Shown: in pieces, positions 35,312 through 43,533 of the stretch | Numbering within the stretch: position 1 is the first letter of the stretch | Layout: each line of letters begins with the position of its first letter | Source: Methanobacterium subterraneum | Lineage (GTDB): Archaea > Methanobacteriota > Methanobacteria > Methanobacteriales > Methanobacteriaceae | Direction: 5' to 3' | NCBI RefSeq assembly: GCF_002813695.1 | Contig: NZ_CP017768.1 | Span: 1,723,501 to 1,787,500 of the forward strand | DNA length: 64,000 bases | Made by a program: the position numbers and the translations under genes | The notes under the pieces: model-generated | Database searches by the model: none | What the model was told of the DNA's origin: nothing | Seen by the model: the letters and a program-made list of their open reading frames with translations, nothing else

Positions 35312-35788
35312 TTAATTTAGTGTTTTCTTTAAGCTCCAAGCAAACTCTTCGGCATTTTTTAGGTCACGGGAATTAGGTCTTCCTTTATTCATCCCCCCAA
35401 AGAGCTTAAGAAAACTGTTGGTGTTGAAACCCTTACACTGAAATTCATCAACAATGTTGTAGCCTTTGGATTGTAGTTTTTCCCTAAGAGTAGCATGATC
35501 TTTGGAGGACTTGGATTTTCCGGTGATTCCAGCAGTTGAAAAAATGAATACATTCTTATTATCCACTTTTGGTAGTTCATCAGCGAGTTCAAGTAGAGAT
35601 TCGTCGTGTTTTGCACTGTAAATCCCTGAGCCAAACCCTACCAGATCATAATCTGGAATTTCTTCCGGTTCAATTTCCGGTGGTGTTTTAATCTGTGCAT
35701 TAAGAACATCCGCCATTACCTTGGCGATTTTCTCAGTGTTATTGTGGTGATATGAAAACACAATTATCAGTAATTTCTTTTGCAACAT
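35312..35788 (-). CDS. Flavodoxin-family protein 1
   Basis: A 158-residue flavodoxin-like protein: LLIIVFSYHHNNTEKIAKVM provides the FMN phosphate-binding loop (SYHHNNT), and YDLVGFGSGIYSAKHDESLL the ring-binding loop. It contains IFSTAGITGKSKSSKDH, a third loop. Its length is typical of short-chain flavodoxins. The start ATG is immediately preceded by five copies of a 17-bp repeat that also covers the place where a promoter would be. A second flavodoxin gene lies upstream in the same direction. Confidence 0.9.
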   Translation of the reverse strand: MLQKKLLIIVFSYHHNNTEKIAKVMADVLNAQIKTPPEIEPEEIPDYDLVGFGSGIYSAKHDESLLELADELPKVDNKNVFIFSTAGITGKSKSSKDHATLREKLQSKGYNIVDEFQCKGFNTNSFLKLFGGMNKGRPNSRDLKNAEEFAWSLKKTLN

Positions 35789-35796
35789 ATTATCTT

Positions 35797-35877
35797 ACTT
35801 GGGATATTATCTCACTTGGGATATTATCTCACTTGGGATATTATCTCACTTGGGATATTATCTCACTTGGGATATTT
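35797..35877 (-). repeat. 17-bp tandem repeat, five copies, directly upstream of flavodoxin
   Basis: On the + strand ACTTGGGATATTATCTC is repeated head to tail at 35797, 35814, 35831, 35848 and 35865, nearly without change (the first is preceded by TT rather than TC, and the last is partial). On the gene's strand the unit reads GAGATAATATCCCAAGT. The final unit runs into the start codon of the flavodoxin at 35788, so it covers the leader and probably the promoter. There are no variable spacers, so it is not a CRISPR. Confidence 0.9.
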
Positions 35878-36014
35878 CCCATTTTTTCCTACTTCCCTCT
35901 TAACCATGGTCCCAAAAGTTATGACCACATTACCCTTTTTATGCATTTTATCCACATAGGTGCGCTTCCCCATGCCCCAATAGGGCAATACCACGAAAAA
36001 TAGAGTAATATGTG

Positions 36015-36482
36015 TTAAAATAGTCTGCTGAATTTTTGAACCAGTTCGTTTATGTCTTTTCCCCGGCCACCCCGCCATACTACAATCCCGGTTCCCAGGA
36101 TTGTTCCACCTTTGGACTGGCATATTTTTTCCATCTGAGATATGGCCTGATTTCCCCCTGTTCGGTGAAAGGGTAAGCCCTTGGTCACGTAGCAGGCGAT
36201 TCTTTTATCTTGAAGTGATGGGATCTGCTCTAAGTATGCTTTCATTGCCGGGGCCAGGTTAAAGGCGTGCACTGGAGAACCAAATATTAGTGCATCATAT
36301 TCCTGTATGTCCGGTTTATTCTGGAAAGTGATGTTCTTTGGATTTGACTTCACGTCACCGGTGGTGGTTACCCGTTCAACATTCACAGTATGCCCTGCTG
36401 CCAGAAGATTTTCCTGGAGATTTTCTGCCACAGAATATGTGTGTTCAGTCTGAGAATAGACTATTATTCCTATTTTAATAAT
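36015..36482 (-). CDS. Flavodoxin-family protein 2 with apparent ATT start codon
   Basis: With a standard start the frame begins at a GTG (36431) and lacks the FMN phosphate loop. In the same frame, upstream of that GTG, the missing part is present: IIKIGIIVYSQTEHTYSVAE, including the SQTEHT loop. The frame is closed by TAA at 36483-36485, and no ATG, GTG or TTG lies in between. The first codon after the stop is ATT at 36482, with AGAGGGGG about four bases upstream, a very good ribosome binding site. The full protein would be 155 residues, normal for a flavodoxin, with FGSPVHAFNLAP as second loop. So either ATT is used as start, or the start codon is mutated. Confidence 0.8.
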   Translation of the reverse strand: MIKIGIIVYSQTEHTYSVAENLQENLLAAGHTVNVERVTTTGDVKSNPKNITFQNKPDIQEYDALIFGSPVHAFNLAPAMKAYLEQIPSLQDKRIACYVTKGLPFHRTGGNQAISQMEKICQSKGGTILGTGIVVWRGGRGKDINELVQKFSRLF

Positions 36483-36677
36483 TTAACCCCCTCTTACCTG
36501 TTTCAATTGGATAATATTCGATGTATATCCAATGAATTTTTTATATATACATTTATGTATCCCATCCCGCTTAATCCTTAGGTTTAATTTTTTAAGGGCA
36601 CTTGTTCCGGGAGACTTTGAACATGAACACAGACCCTGTTGAGTGATGATCACGACCTCAACTGAATACTCAAGGAA

Positions 36678-36718
36678 ACTTATATATCCTATGACTATAT
36701 AATTATAAATAGTCATAG
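36678..36718 (+). promoter_or_regulatory. TATA box and palindromic operator of the TetR gene
   Basis: CTTATATATCC (around 36679) is a TATA-like box. Just after it an exact inverted repeat, CTATGACTAT (36689-36698) and ATAGTCATAG (36709-36718), with a 10-base AT spacer, covers the expected transcription start. It is the right size and symmetry for a TetR dimer site and lies 30 bases before the TetR start codon, so it probably mediates self-repression and control of the ABC genes downstream. Confidence 0.65.
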
Positions 36719-36747
36719 AGTTTAAATGTGCTATAGGAGATTTATTT

Positions 36748-37377
36748 ATGCCCAGGCCATGGAGTGAAAAAGAAAAAGAGATCATCAAAAAAAACCTTTT
36801 AATTGAAGCCAGAAGACTTTTTGAAAAATATGGTCTTCAAAAAACAACAGTTGATGAAATTGCAAGGGCGGTGAATATATCCAAGGGCTCATTCTACATT
36901 TTTTACCAGTCTAAGGAAGAATTGTATTTTGATGTTTTAGAAGATGTAGAACGTGAATTCAAGGATAAAATGTTTAAAAATGCGTTTGAGCCAGGTATGA
37001 ACCGGCGTAAAAGTTTTAAATCTTTTCTTAATCAAATGATTGATTTATTGATTACCATGCCATTATACAAAGAGATAACCTCTTCCAATTACGAATTACT
37101 CCTTCGAAAACTCCCTGAAAAAACTCTGGAAGAACATATGCAACGTGATCAAGAGGAGGTTTCCAAGTTTTTCAATTACTGGATGGATCAGGGTTGGATG
37201 AAAAAGGTGGACATAGAAGCCCTTAATGGCCTTTTCTTATCATTAATACACTTTGTTATTCATCGTGATGATTTTAAAGGAAGTAATTTTGAAGCTGCAA
37301 AGGATTTATGGATTGACGCCCTGGCGAATTATCTAATAATTGAAGATGACAAAGCAGAAGAAATAAAGGTAAAATAA
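36748..37377 (+). CDS. TetR-family transcription regulator
   Basis: A 209-residue TetR regulator: the N-terminal helix-turn-helix is ARRLFEKYGLQKTTVDEIARAVNISKGSFYIFYQSKEELYF in pieces (about residues 22-62), and the C-terminal part is a helical ligand-binding domain with no obvious family signature. GGAG eight bases before the ATG supports the start. A perfect 10-bp inverted repeat lies just upstream. It is followed by an ABC ATPase and permease, so it most likely senses a toxic compound and derepresses the exporter. Confidence 0.92.
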   Translation: MPRPWSEKEKEIIKKNLLIEARRLFEKYGLQKTTVDEIARAVNISKGSFYIFYQSKEELYFDVLEDVEREFKDKMFKNAFEPGMNRRKSFKSFLNQMIDLLITMPLYKEITSSNYELLLRKLPEKTLEEHMQRDQEEVSKFFNYWMDQGWMKKVDIEALNGLFLSLIHFVIHRDDFKGSNFEAAKDLWIDALANYLIIEDDKAEEIKVK

Positions 37378-37396
37378 TAGAAATTTTTTACAAGGG

Positions 37397-38338
37397 GTGT
37401 TATCATCGAAAACAACCATTAAAGAGGGGATCATCCGAACCAATAACCTTTCTAAAAATTATGGTAAGGTGAAAGCCGTGAAGGAGATATCTCTTAATGT
37501 GGATAAAGGAGAGATATACGGATTTCTAGGTTTGAATGGTGCTGGTAAAACCACAACCATTCGAATGCTTCTGGGTATGATAAAACCTACCACTGGGGAA
37601 TCCTATTTAAAAGGCGAAATAATTCATGCTGGATGCCATGAACTGTGGAACAGTGTGGGTTATCTGGTGGAAATACCCTACTCATATCCCGAACTAACAG
37701 TATGGGAAAATTTAGAGATCACTCGCCGTTTACGTTTTATCAAAGACCCGAGTACAGTTGATTCCATTATTGAAAAACTTAAACTAACCCCTTACAAGGA
37801 TAGAAAGGCAAAAAACCTTTCATTAGGAAATTCTCAGCGGTTAGGACTTGCAAAAGCCCTGATACATAATCCTGAAATTCTCATCCTGGATGAACCCTCA
37901 AATGGGCTGGATCCAGCAGGCATTGTTGAAATAAGAGAACTTTTACGTGACCTGGCCTTCAATAAAGGAGTTACCATATTCATTTCCAGCCATCTGCTGG
38001 GTGAAATCTCCAGGATCGCCACCCGCATTGGCATTATCCATGAAGGAAAGCTGATCCAGGAAATGGATGCTAAAAAACTACATCAACTTAGAAACAGGAC
38101 CCTGTTTATTGATTTAGAAGATAAAAAAGGTGCACAGTCACTTTTAGCTAATGAAGGATTTGATTCAACTATAACAGAAGAGGGATTGATTGAAATCACC
38201 AGTGAAAAGGCTTTAATTCATCCTGAAGATGTGAATTCTAATCTAGTTAAGGCTGGTTTTTCACCATCAATGTTAAAAGTTGAAGAAGAAGAACTTGAAT
38301 CATATTTCCTGAGAATAATTGACAAAGGGGTGTTTTAA
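37397..38338 (+). CDS. ABC-2 type exporter ATPase
   Basis: A 313-residue ATPase of the drug/antibiotic exporter (DrrA/CcmA) type: Walker A GLNGAGKTTT (about residue 50), signature LSLGNSQRLGLAKAL (about 140), Walker B ILILDEPSNGLDP (about 162) and H-loop ISSHLL, followed by a C-terminal domain of about 100 residues. The signature reads SLGNSQ in place of SGGxxQ, a mild departure seen in this subgroup. The start is uncertain: the GTG at 37397 was taken, but GAGGGG lies before an ATC codon 11 codons later, which would give the more typical IIRTNNLSKNYGK start. Confidence 0.9.
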   Translation: MLSSKTTIKEGIIRTNNLSKNYGKVKAVKEISLNVDKGEIYGFLGLNGAGKTTTIRMLLGMIKPTTGESYLKGEIIHAGCHELWNSVGYLVEIPYSYPELTVWENLEITRRLRFIKDPSTVDSIIEKLKLTPYKDRKAKNLSLGNSQRLGLAKALIHNPEILILDEPSNGLDPAGIVEIRELLRDLAFNKGVTIFISSHLLGEISRIATRIGIIHEGKLIQEMDAKKLHQLRNRTLFIDLEDKKGAQSLLANEGFDSTITEEGLIEITSEKALIHPEDVNSNLVKAGFSPSMLKVEEEELESYFLRIIDKGVF

Positions 38339-38339
38339 A

Positions 38340-39126
38340 TGAAAGGTTTATATTCATCAGTTTGGGCAGAAACCCTTAATAGATGAGAAAGTCTAAAATG
38401 TTTATACTGACCTTAATCGTTTTTTCAGGAATTGCTATTACCATGGGTTTAATGATACTTGTTACACGAAATCCTGAACTTGCTGGGAATTCTGCCATGG
38501 TCAGTGCCAAAGCATCCATGTTTAAGGATGATTGGTCTTCCTATTTTGGTCTGTTGACAATGATTGTATTAACCCTAGGAACAATTGGATTTGGAACCAT
38601 TGCTGGATGGATTTTTGGTAGAGAATATTCTGACCGCGTGGTGCAGGATCTTCTGGCATTACCTGTTCATCGATTCACCATAGTTTTATCAAAATTTATC
38701 ACCTTTGTAGCATGGAGTATATTATTATCATTAATTCTCTTTATTATTGGAGTCTTCACTGGATTAGCAGTGAATATTGCACATTGGTCTGTTGGATTAG
38801 CTTACCATTATTTTATTATTTTCATGGTTACTTCCTTTTTTACCATGTTACTGTGTACTCCTACAGCTTTGGTGGCAAGTTACGCCCGTGGATACATTGC
38901 ACCTATAGCTTTTACCATTGGGACGTTGATAGTGACTCAAATAATGTTTGTGGGTATTCCCAACATCACAGCTTACTTCCCCTGGGCCATTCCGGCACTT
39001 TATAGTGGAGTTTCAGGAGCAGGAGGTGCAACTCCAGACTTAGTCAGTTTTATAATATTATTTTCAACCATCTTACTGGGTTTTATTGGAACAGTAGCCT
39101 GGTGGCGCTTTGCTGACCAAACCTGA
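38340..39126 (+). pseudogene. ABC-2 permease with frame break after 15 codons
   Basis: An ATG at 38340, just after the ATPase stop and a GGGGTG ribosome binding site, starts MKGLYSSVWAETLNR and then meets TGA. That stop overlaps an ATG (ATGA at 38383) opening the long frame MRKSKMFILTLIVFSG and on to 39126. Joined, MKGLYSSVWAETLNR-MRKSKMF is a normal ABC-2 permease start, so one base is probably missing near 38382. Alternatively the overlap lets ribosomes restart. The 247-residue long part has six hydrophobic segments, the normal number for an ABC2_membrane_5-like permease. Confidence 0.75.
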
Positions 39127-39131
39127 AATTA

Positions 39132-39725
39132 TTATTGGAGCTTTTTAACCATAACTGTCCTCTGATAGTTATTATAAAACCCATTTTTCAAATAAAAACT
39201 TTCAGCAGGTATTTCTTTGTTGGTTAATAAGATCAAACGATTATAACCATTAGCAGCAAGACTATTAGTCACAAAATCCATCATTTTTGTCCCAATACCA
39301 TTCCCCTGCCTAACATTTTCCACAAAGAACTCATCCACAAAGAACTCTTTCCCCATCCACCAAGATCTACGGTGCCCCAAACAGACTGCTACAATTTCAG
39401 AATCTTCACGCACCACAAAGCCTTCAAAAACCGGATTTTCAACAAGTTCCCCCAAATAATTCCGGGACTGATCCAGGGATACCCACTCATCGTACCATGG
39501 ACCAGCAGAAAAAACATTTTTAAATAGTTCTGCACATTCATCCAAATCTTCCCAGGAGAATCTCCTGAAATCAAGATCACTATCCAGTTTTAACTCTTTT
39601 AAAATGTTATTTTCCGGTTTATTCTGGAAAAAATAACCCCAATGATTTTTTAGAGAGCCATTTTCAAAATGTCCCCGGAATTGTTTACTGGTGAAATGTT
39701 CTTTAATTGAAGTTTTAATAGACAT
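39132..39725 (-). CDS. GNAT-family acetyltransferase
   Basis: A 197-residue acetyltransferase. After a 50-residue N-terminal extension the GNAT core runs from FRRFSWEDLDECAELFKNVF (about residue 55), with the acetyl-CoA loop in NVRQGNGIGTKMMDFV (about 140) and the last helix ESFYLKNGFY. The substrate is unknown. GGTGA before the ATG marks the start. It lies downstream of a methyltransferase and a truncated QueG-like gene on the same strand, a combination seen again at 51.5-53.5 kb. Confidence 0.87.
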   Translation of the reverse strand: MSIKTSIKEHFTSKQFRGHFENGSLKNHWGYFFQNKPENNILKELKLDSDLDFRRFSWEDLDECAELFKNVFSAGPWYDEWVSLDQSRNYLGELVENPVFEGFVVREDSEIVAVCLGHRRSWWMGKEFFVDEFFVENVRQGNGIGTKMMDFVTNSLAANGYNRLILLTNKEIPAESFYLKNGFYNNYQRTVMVKKLQ

Positions 39726-39836
39726 TTAGGTCACCATATAATAAAATTCATAACGAATAATCACATTAAAACACAATCTGAAATATTAACTGTAAATTCC
39801 TCAATAAATTGGCAATAACATTGAAATTCAAACCAT

Positions 39837-40409
39837 TCAGGGTTTAGTTTCAAAAATCATGAAGAGCTGGTCTGGTAGAAAATCATGTTTTTCAAACATA
39901 GAAAATCCTGCCTGATTCATAACATCCAAAAGAACAATTTCAGGAGTGTAATGTCCAAAAAGACCAGTGAAGCCAAACTTTCGATGATTATAATCAATTA
40001 TGGCTATTTTCCCACAGGAATCCTTTAAAAATTTTTTAATGTTTTTAAAGTACTCAACCTGATTGGGGAGATGGTGGAATACGTTTCTTAAAAAAAACAT
40101 GTCCACACTTTTTTCAGGTAATTCAATATCATAGGGACTGGTCAGAACAGTTTCCACATTATGGATGCCTTCTTTTAGAAGACTCTTCCGTATAAAATCA
40201 ATGGATTTTTGATGGGTGTCAATGGCATAAACCAGACCTTCCCCTCCTACTTCCCGGGAAAACTCACGAGTATAATATCCACCACCAGATCCAATATCAC
40301 CTATAACCATCCCCTCACCGATTTTTAGATATTCAATGATTTGGGAGGGATTATTTTTTGGTGATGAAGCTTCTCGGTTTAACATCTTCAATCTGAATTC
40401 ATTTAACAT
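39837..40409 (-). CDS. SAM-dependent methyltransferase
   Basis: About 190 residues from the ATG at 40409, with GGGGTGATC upstream. The SAM loop is IGDIGSGGGYYTREFSREVG (about residue 34), the acidic strand VYAIDTH, and motif IV MFFLRNVFHHLPNQVEYF. The first 30 residues, with EFRLKMLNREASSP, form a short helical cap, a feature of UbiE/ArsM-like small methyltransferases. The substrate is unknown. Confidence 0.86.
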   Translation of the reverse strand: MLNEFRLKMLNREASSPKNNPSQIIEYLKIGEGMVIGDIGSGGGYYTREFSREVGGEGLVYAIDTHQKSIDFIRKSLLKEGIHNVETVLTSPYDIELPEKSVDMFFLRNVFHHLPNQVEYFKNIKKFLKDSCGKIAIIDYNHRKFGFTGLFGHYTPEIVLLDVMNQAGFSMFEKHDFLPDQLFMIFETKP

Positions 40410-40484
40410 TCTGATCACCCCTATTTTCCAATATCAACTCAGAGTATTTTTTTGGGCTCCATGAAATTTTTTAACAAAAAATAC

Positions 40485-40934
40485 CTAAAGAGGTGCGTTA
40501 GTGAGTATGGTGCCCCAGTTAACCCTTGATCCTACTTCAGGAGTTACCAGTAGATTTTTTTCTATTTTTCCCAGATTGGCCAGATTGGCCACCTCCTCAT
40601 GGAAAGAAATAGGGGGTCCATCAATCATTTCCCGTGCCTTGGGCATTGACAATGCCCGGTATCCATAATCTTCCAGTAGACTACTTAAATGTGATGTTAT
40701 AACTTTCAATTGACAATTCGTAACATCATAAGGCTGTTTTTTATTCACAGACAATTTATCAGGGATTAAGTATGGTAAGGTTACCCCTATGGAAATTGCC
40801 CGGGGATATTCAGTTATTAATGACCCATATTTTTCAATTAGAGCATTATCAACTTGGGATAAATCCACTATACCCAAATAGTAATCCTCACACTCGTTTT
40901 CAATGACATTTCTAATTACATTCTCACATTTCAT
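40485..40934 (-). CDS. Truncated QueG-like Fe-S protein lacking its cluster domain
   Basis: 149 residues resembling the N-terminal two-thirds of the 234-residue protein at 52756-53460: YPRAISIGVTLPYLIPDKL, HLSSLLEDYGYRALSMP and VTPEVGSRVNWGTILTNAPL line up with its [27 protein letters not shown] and [20 protein letters not shown]. It stops straight after APL, where the relative goes on to two 4Fe-4S clusters. The GWIGK loop is also changed (GKIEKN). So it is a decayed or repurposed fragment without the redox centre. A GGTGA site before the ATG is still present. Confidence 0.75.
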   Translation of the reverse strand: MKCENVIRNVIENECEDYYLGIVDLSQVDNALIEKYGSLITEYPRAISIGVTLPYLIPDKLSVNKKQPYDVTNCQLKVITSHLSSLLEDYGYRALSMPKAREMIDGPPISFHEEVANLANLGKIEKNLLVTPEVGSRVNWGTILTNAPL

Positions 40935-41122
40935 GATGTTTCACCTCGTTATATCTTTTAAATTTCGAATTACCTAAAAAGTCAAATTGAAACTAAATTC
41001 ATTATATCAGGGATTTCAGAATATAAATTGAAATATATTTCAGTGAGCGGTTATAATCCGCTCAAAAAAACTGATATATTCCGTTTCATCCCATTAGTTT
41101 CCTGCATTTTAGATCACAACTC

Positions 41123-42307
41123 CTACCGGGTCATGGATCTCCGGAAGAGTGGAACGGCAATGGCCATAGTAACCACTCCAAAACCAAGCAGAATTATTAT
41201 CTGGTATATCACATCCCCTAATCCTGCGTTCAGGAGGATTATTTTACGCATTGCATCGGCAGCATAGGTTATGGGTATGAACTGGGAAATGATCTGCATG
41301 AACCAGGGCATTTGCTGGATGGGGTAAAAGACACCCCCCAGGAAGATCATGGGGAACATCAATAGGTTCACAATCATGGTCCCTGATGCCTGGTCTCCAG
41401 ACATGGAAATTGCCAGAATCCCCAGACCTATGAAGCTAAATATTCCCAATAGGAGCATGAAGAACGCCAGTATAAGGCTTCCCTGAACTGTGACACCAAA
41501 TAGGAGCATTGCCAGGCCCAGTATTATGATACACTGGATGAACCCACGTGTACAGAGAGCAGCGGTTTTCCCTATTATAACTGAGATTTGGCTGATTGGC
41601 GCGGATAACATCCCATCAAAGGTCCCCAGTTCCTTTTCCTTGGAAATAGCTTCTGGAATACCAGTCATGACCCCCATCATCACGATCATGATCATCAGGC
41701 CCGGTGCCAGGAAATTGAAGTAGTTAGTCTCTCCAGGTATGGTGGTTGAAACATGTGGCACATAGGGGAAAATGATTGCTTGAGGATTAACCTGCTGATT
41801 ATCATCTTTAGCGAGTTCCAAAACATTAGCCTGGGCTTTCATATCATTTAGGCCATTTACAGTACCAGATAATGCTTGTTGAATCTGAGTGGCACTCTGG
41901 GGGTTGCTGTTATCGATGTAAACCGTGAAATCTCCTGATTTTCCACTGGTTAAGTTTTCCGAGAACCCTGGAGGTATGATGAAGGCTCCGTATATTTTTC
42001 CCTGATTGATCTGGGTTTTGGCCTCATCCACACTGGAATAATTTTTGAAATCCATGAAACTGGTATTCTGGTTCATCAACTCCAGTTGTGCCAGAAATTC
42101 ATTGCTTCCCTGTCCATGGTCCAGGTTGACAATTCCCATGGGCATGTGCTGCTGGGTGTTGCCACTGGGGAAAATAAACCCAAACATCACCAGGAATATT
42201 AAGGGCATGATAACCAGTGCCGCCAGTTGCATGCGGTTCCGCCTGAATTCCAGCATGTCCTTGGCCATCACATGGTAACTGTCCTTTAATATTTTCACTG
42301 CATTCAT
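41123..42307 (-). CDS. ABC-2 type exporter permease
   Basis: A 394-residue permease of the drug exporter (DrrB/YhgE-like) type. One N-terminal helix (about residues 25-50), an extracytoplasmic domain of about 130 residues, then five C-terminal helices with AISKEKELGTFDGMLSAPIS (about 220-240) as the ABC-2 coupling region. The pair with the ATPase upstream is spaced by four bases. It is the final gene of the operon; a hairpin at 41044-41064 (TGAGCGG and CCGCTCA around a seven-base loop) lies 60 bases beyond its stop. Confidence 0.92.
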   Translation of the reverse strand: MNAVKILKDSYHVMAKDMLEFRRNRMQLAALVIMPLIFLVMFGFIFPSGNTQQHMPMGIVNLDHGQGSNEFLAQLELMNQNTSFMDFKNYSSVDEAKTQINQGKIYGAFIIPPGFSENLTSGKSGDFTVYIDNSNPQSATQIQQALSGTVNGLNDMKAQANVLELAKDDNQQVNPQAIIFPYVPHVSTTIPGETNYFNFLAPGLMIMIVMMGVMTGIPEAISKEKELGTFDGMLSAPISQISVIIGKTAALCTRGFIQCIIILGLAMLLFGVTVQGSLILAFFMLLLGIFSFIGLGILAISMSGDQASGTMIVNLLMFPMIFLGGVFYPIQQMPWFMQIISQFIPITYAADAMRKIILLNAGLGDVIYQIIILLGFGVVTMAIAVPLFRRSMTR

Positions 42308-42311
42308 GATT

Positions 42312-43328
42312 TCACCTTACCCTCGCTTTTGGTGCCATTCCATGCCTGTGGGGAGTGTATGATGGTTTTTCATTGGCCTGATCACGCATTTCTTTACCGG
42401 TTACCGCCAGGAATACGTCTTCCAGTGTAGATTCATTGCTGTTGGTGACTGAGACGATGTTTCCCCCTTCACTACGGATGGTGTCAATGATCAGGTTAAG
42501 GGCATTTTCTCCCTGGGCACTTACCTTTAAATTGTAATCATCCTGCTGTGACACTGCAGTGACCATTTCCAGGGATTTGATTTTCCCAATTAGTCCAGTG
42601 GTAAGATTGTCAATTTTAACACCGAAGACTGTGGTGTCTCCGTGAGATATCATGTTTTTAAGGTCCTGTGGTGTGTTCAAAGCTGCAATTTTACCGTGAT
42701 CTATAATGGCTACCCGGTCACTGAGTGCTTCTGCTTCAGTCATGGCATGGGTGGTTAAAATAACGGTCATCCCGCTCTGGTTGATCTCCCGGGTGATGTC
42801 CCTTATGGAGAAGGTGGTCTGGGGGTCCAATCCCAGGGTGGGTTCATCCATGAACAGTATCTCTGGTTCCGGTAGAAGTGCCCGTATTACATTGATTCGC
42901 TGCTTCATACCTGTTGAAAATTTGCTGATCTGGGTGTTTTTCCATTCCTGCATATCCACCAGTTCCAGCAATTCATCAATTCTTTCTTCCAGTTTCGGTT
43001 TGGGTATTTCGTAGAGTTTTCCGAAGAATCTAAGATTTTCAACTGCAGTTAGGCGGTCGTACATGATCATCTTCTCTGCCACCAGACCAATATGCTGGCG
43101 GACCATATCTGATTCTTTAATCAGATCAAATCCTGCCACTTTAGCAGATCCTGATGTGGGCCTGGCCAGTGTGCAAAGCATTCGGATGGTTGTACTTTTA
43201 CCTGCACCATTTGGACCTAAAAATCCAAATATCTCACCTTCCTCCACAGTCAATGACAGATCATCCACAGCTGTGAAATCACCGAATTTTTTAGTGAGAT
43301 TGTTAATTTCAATGGCATTTTCAGTCAT
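42312..43328 (-). CDS. ABC-2 type exporter ATPase (DrrA-like)
   Basis: A 338-residue ATPase: Walker A GPNGAGKST (about residue 39), signature FSTGMKQRINVIRAL (about 140), Walker B ILFMDEPTLGLDP (about 160) and H-loop LTTHAM, with a C-terminal domain ending in a basic tail (PHRHGMAPKARVR). The signature begins FSTGMKQ, as in daunorubicin-resistance ATPases. GGAGGTG before the ATG marks a strong start. A PadR regulator gene and a palindromic operator lie upstream, so expression is probably induced by the exported compound. Confidence 0.94.
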   Translation of the reverse strand: MTENAIEINNLTKKFGDFTAVDDLSLTVEEGEIFGFLGPNGAGKSTTIRMLCTLARPTSGSAKVAGFDLIKESDMVRQHIGLVAEKMIMYDRLTAVENLRFFGKLYEIPKPKLEERIDELLELVDMQEWKNTQISKFSTGMKQRINVIRALLPEPEILFMDEPTLGLDPQTTFSIRDITREINQSGMTVILTTHAMTEAEALSDRVAIIDHGKIAALNTPQDLKNMISHGDTTVFGVKIDNLTTGLIGKIKSLEMVTAVSQQDDYNLKVSAQGENALNLIIDTIRSEGGNIVSVTNSNESTLEDVFLAVTGKEMRDQANEKPSYTPHRHGMAPKARVR

Positions 43329-43457
43329 GATACACCTCCATTTTTTATGTTAATCCATTTTTCAAGCTTTTTTACCGAGTTTATTTTATTAATTCCGATT
43401 CCAAAATTTTGCAAAGCTATCGCTAATCCAGTCCAAGATAGAAAAATAACGCAAAAA

Positions 43458-43474
43458 AACTGTATTATACAGTT
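43458..43474 (-). promoter_or_regulatory. PadR-type palindromic operator upstream of the ABC-2 exporter
   Basis: AACTGTATTATACAGTT is a perfect 17-base palindrome with a single central base. An additional half site, ATACTGT, lies at about 43485. On the minus strand a TATA-like TATATTAAAA is next to it, so the palindrome lies over the promoter region of the ATPase gene, 130 bases before its start. Its size and the neighbouring PadR gene suggest it is the PadR target. Confidence 0.55.
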
Positions 43475-43533
43475 TTAATTTTAATATACTGTGATGATTA
43501 TTGAATTGTTGTCGTTAACAACTGTTTACTCCA

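Noticed and set aside
35797..35877. Five 17-bp repeats as a CRISPR array
   Set aside because: Units are directly adjacent with no variable spacers, too short for CRISPR repeats, and no cas gene is near.
41044..41064. Hairpin TGAGCGG/CCGCTCA as a terminator of the exporter operon
   Set aside because: On the minus strand the T-run precedes rather than follows the stem, so it does not have the terminator layout; noted only as a structure.
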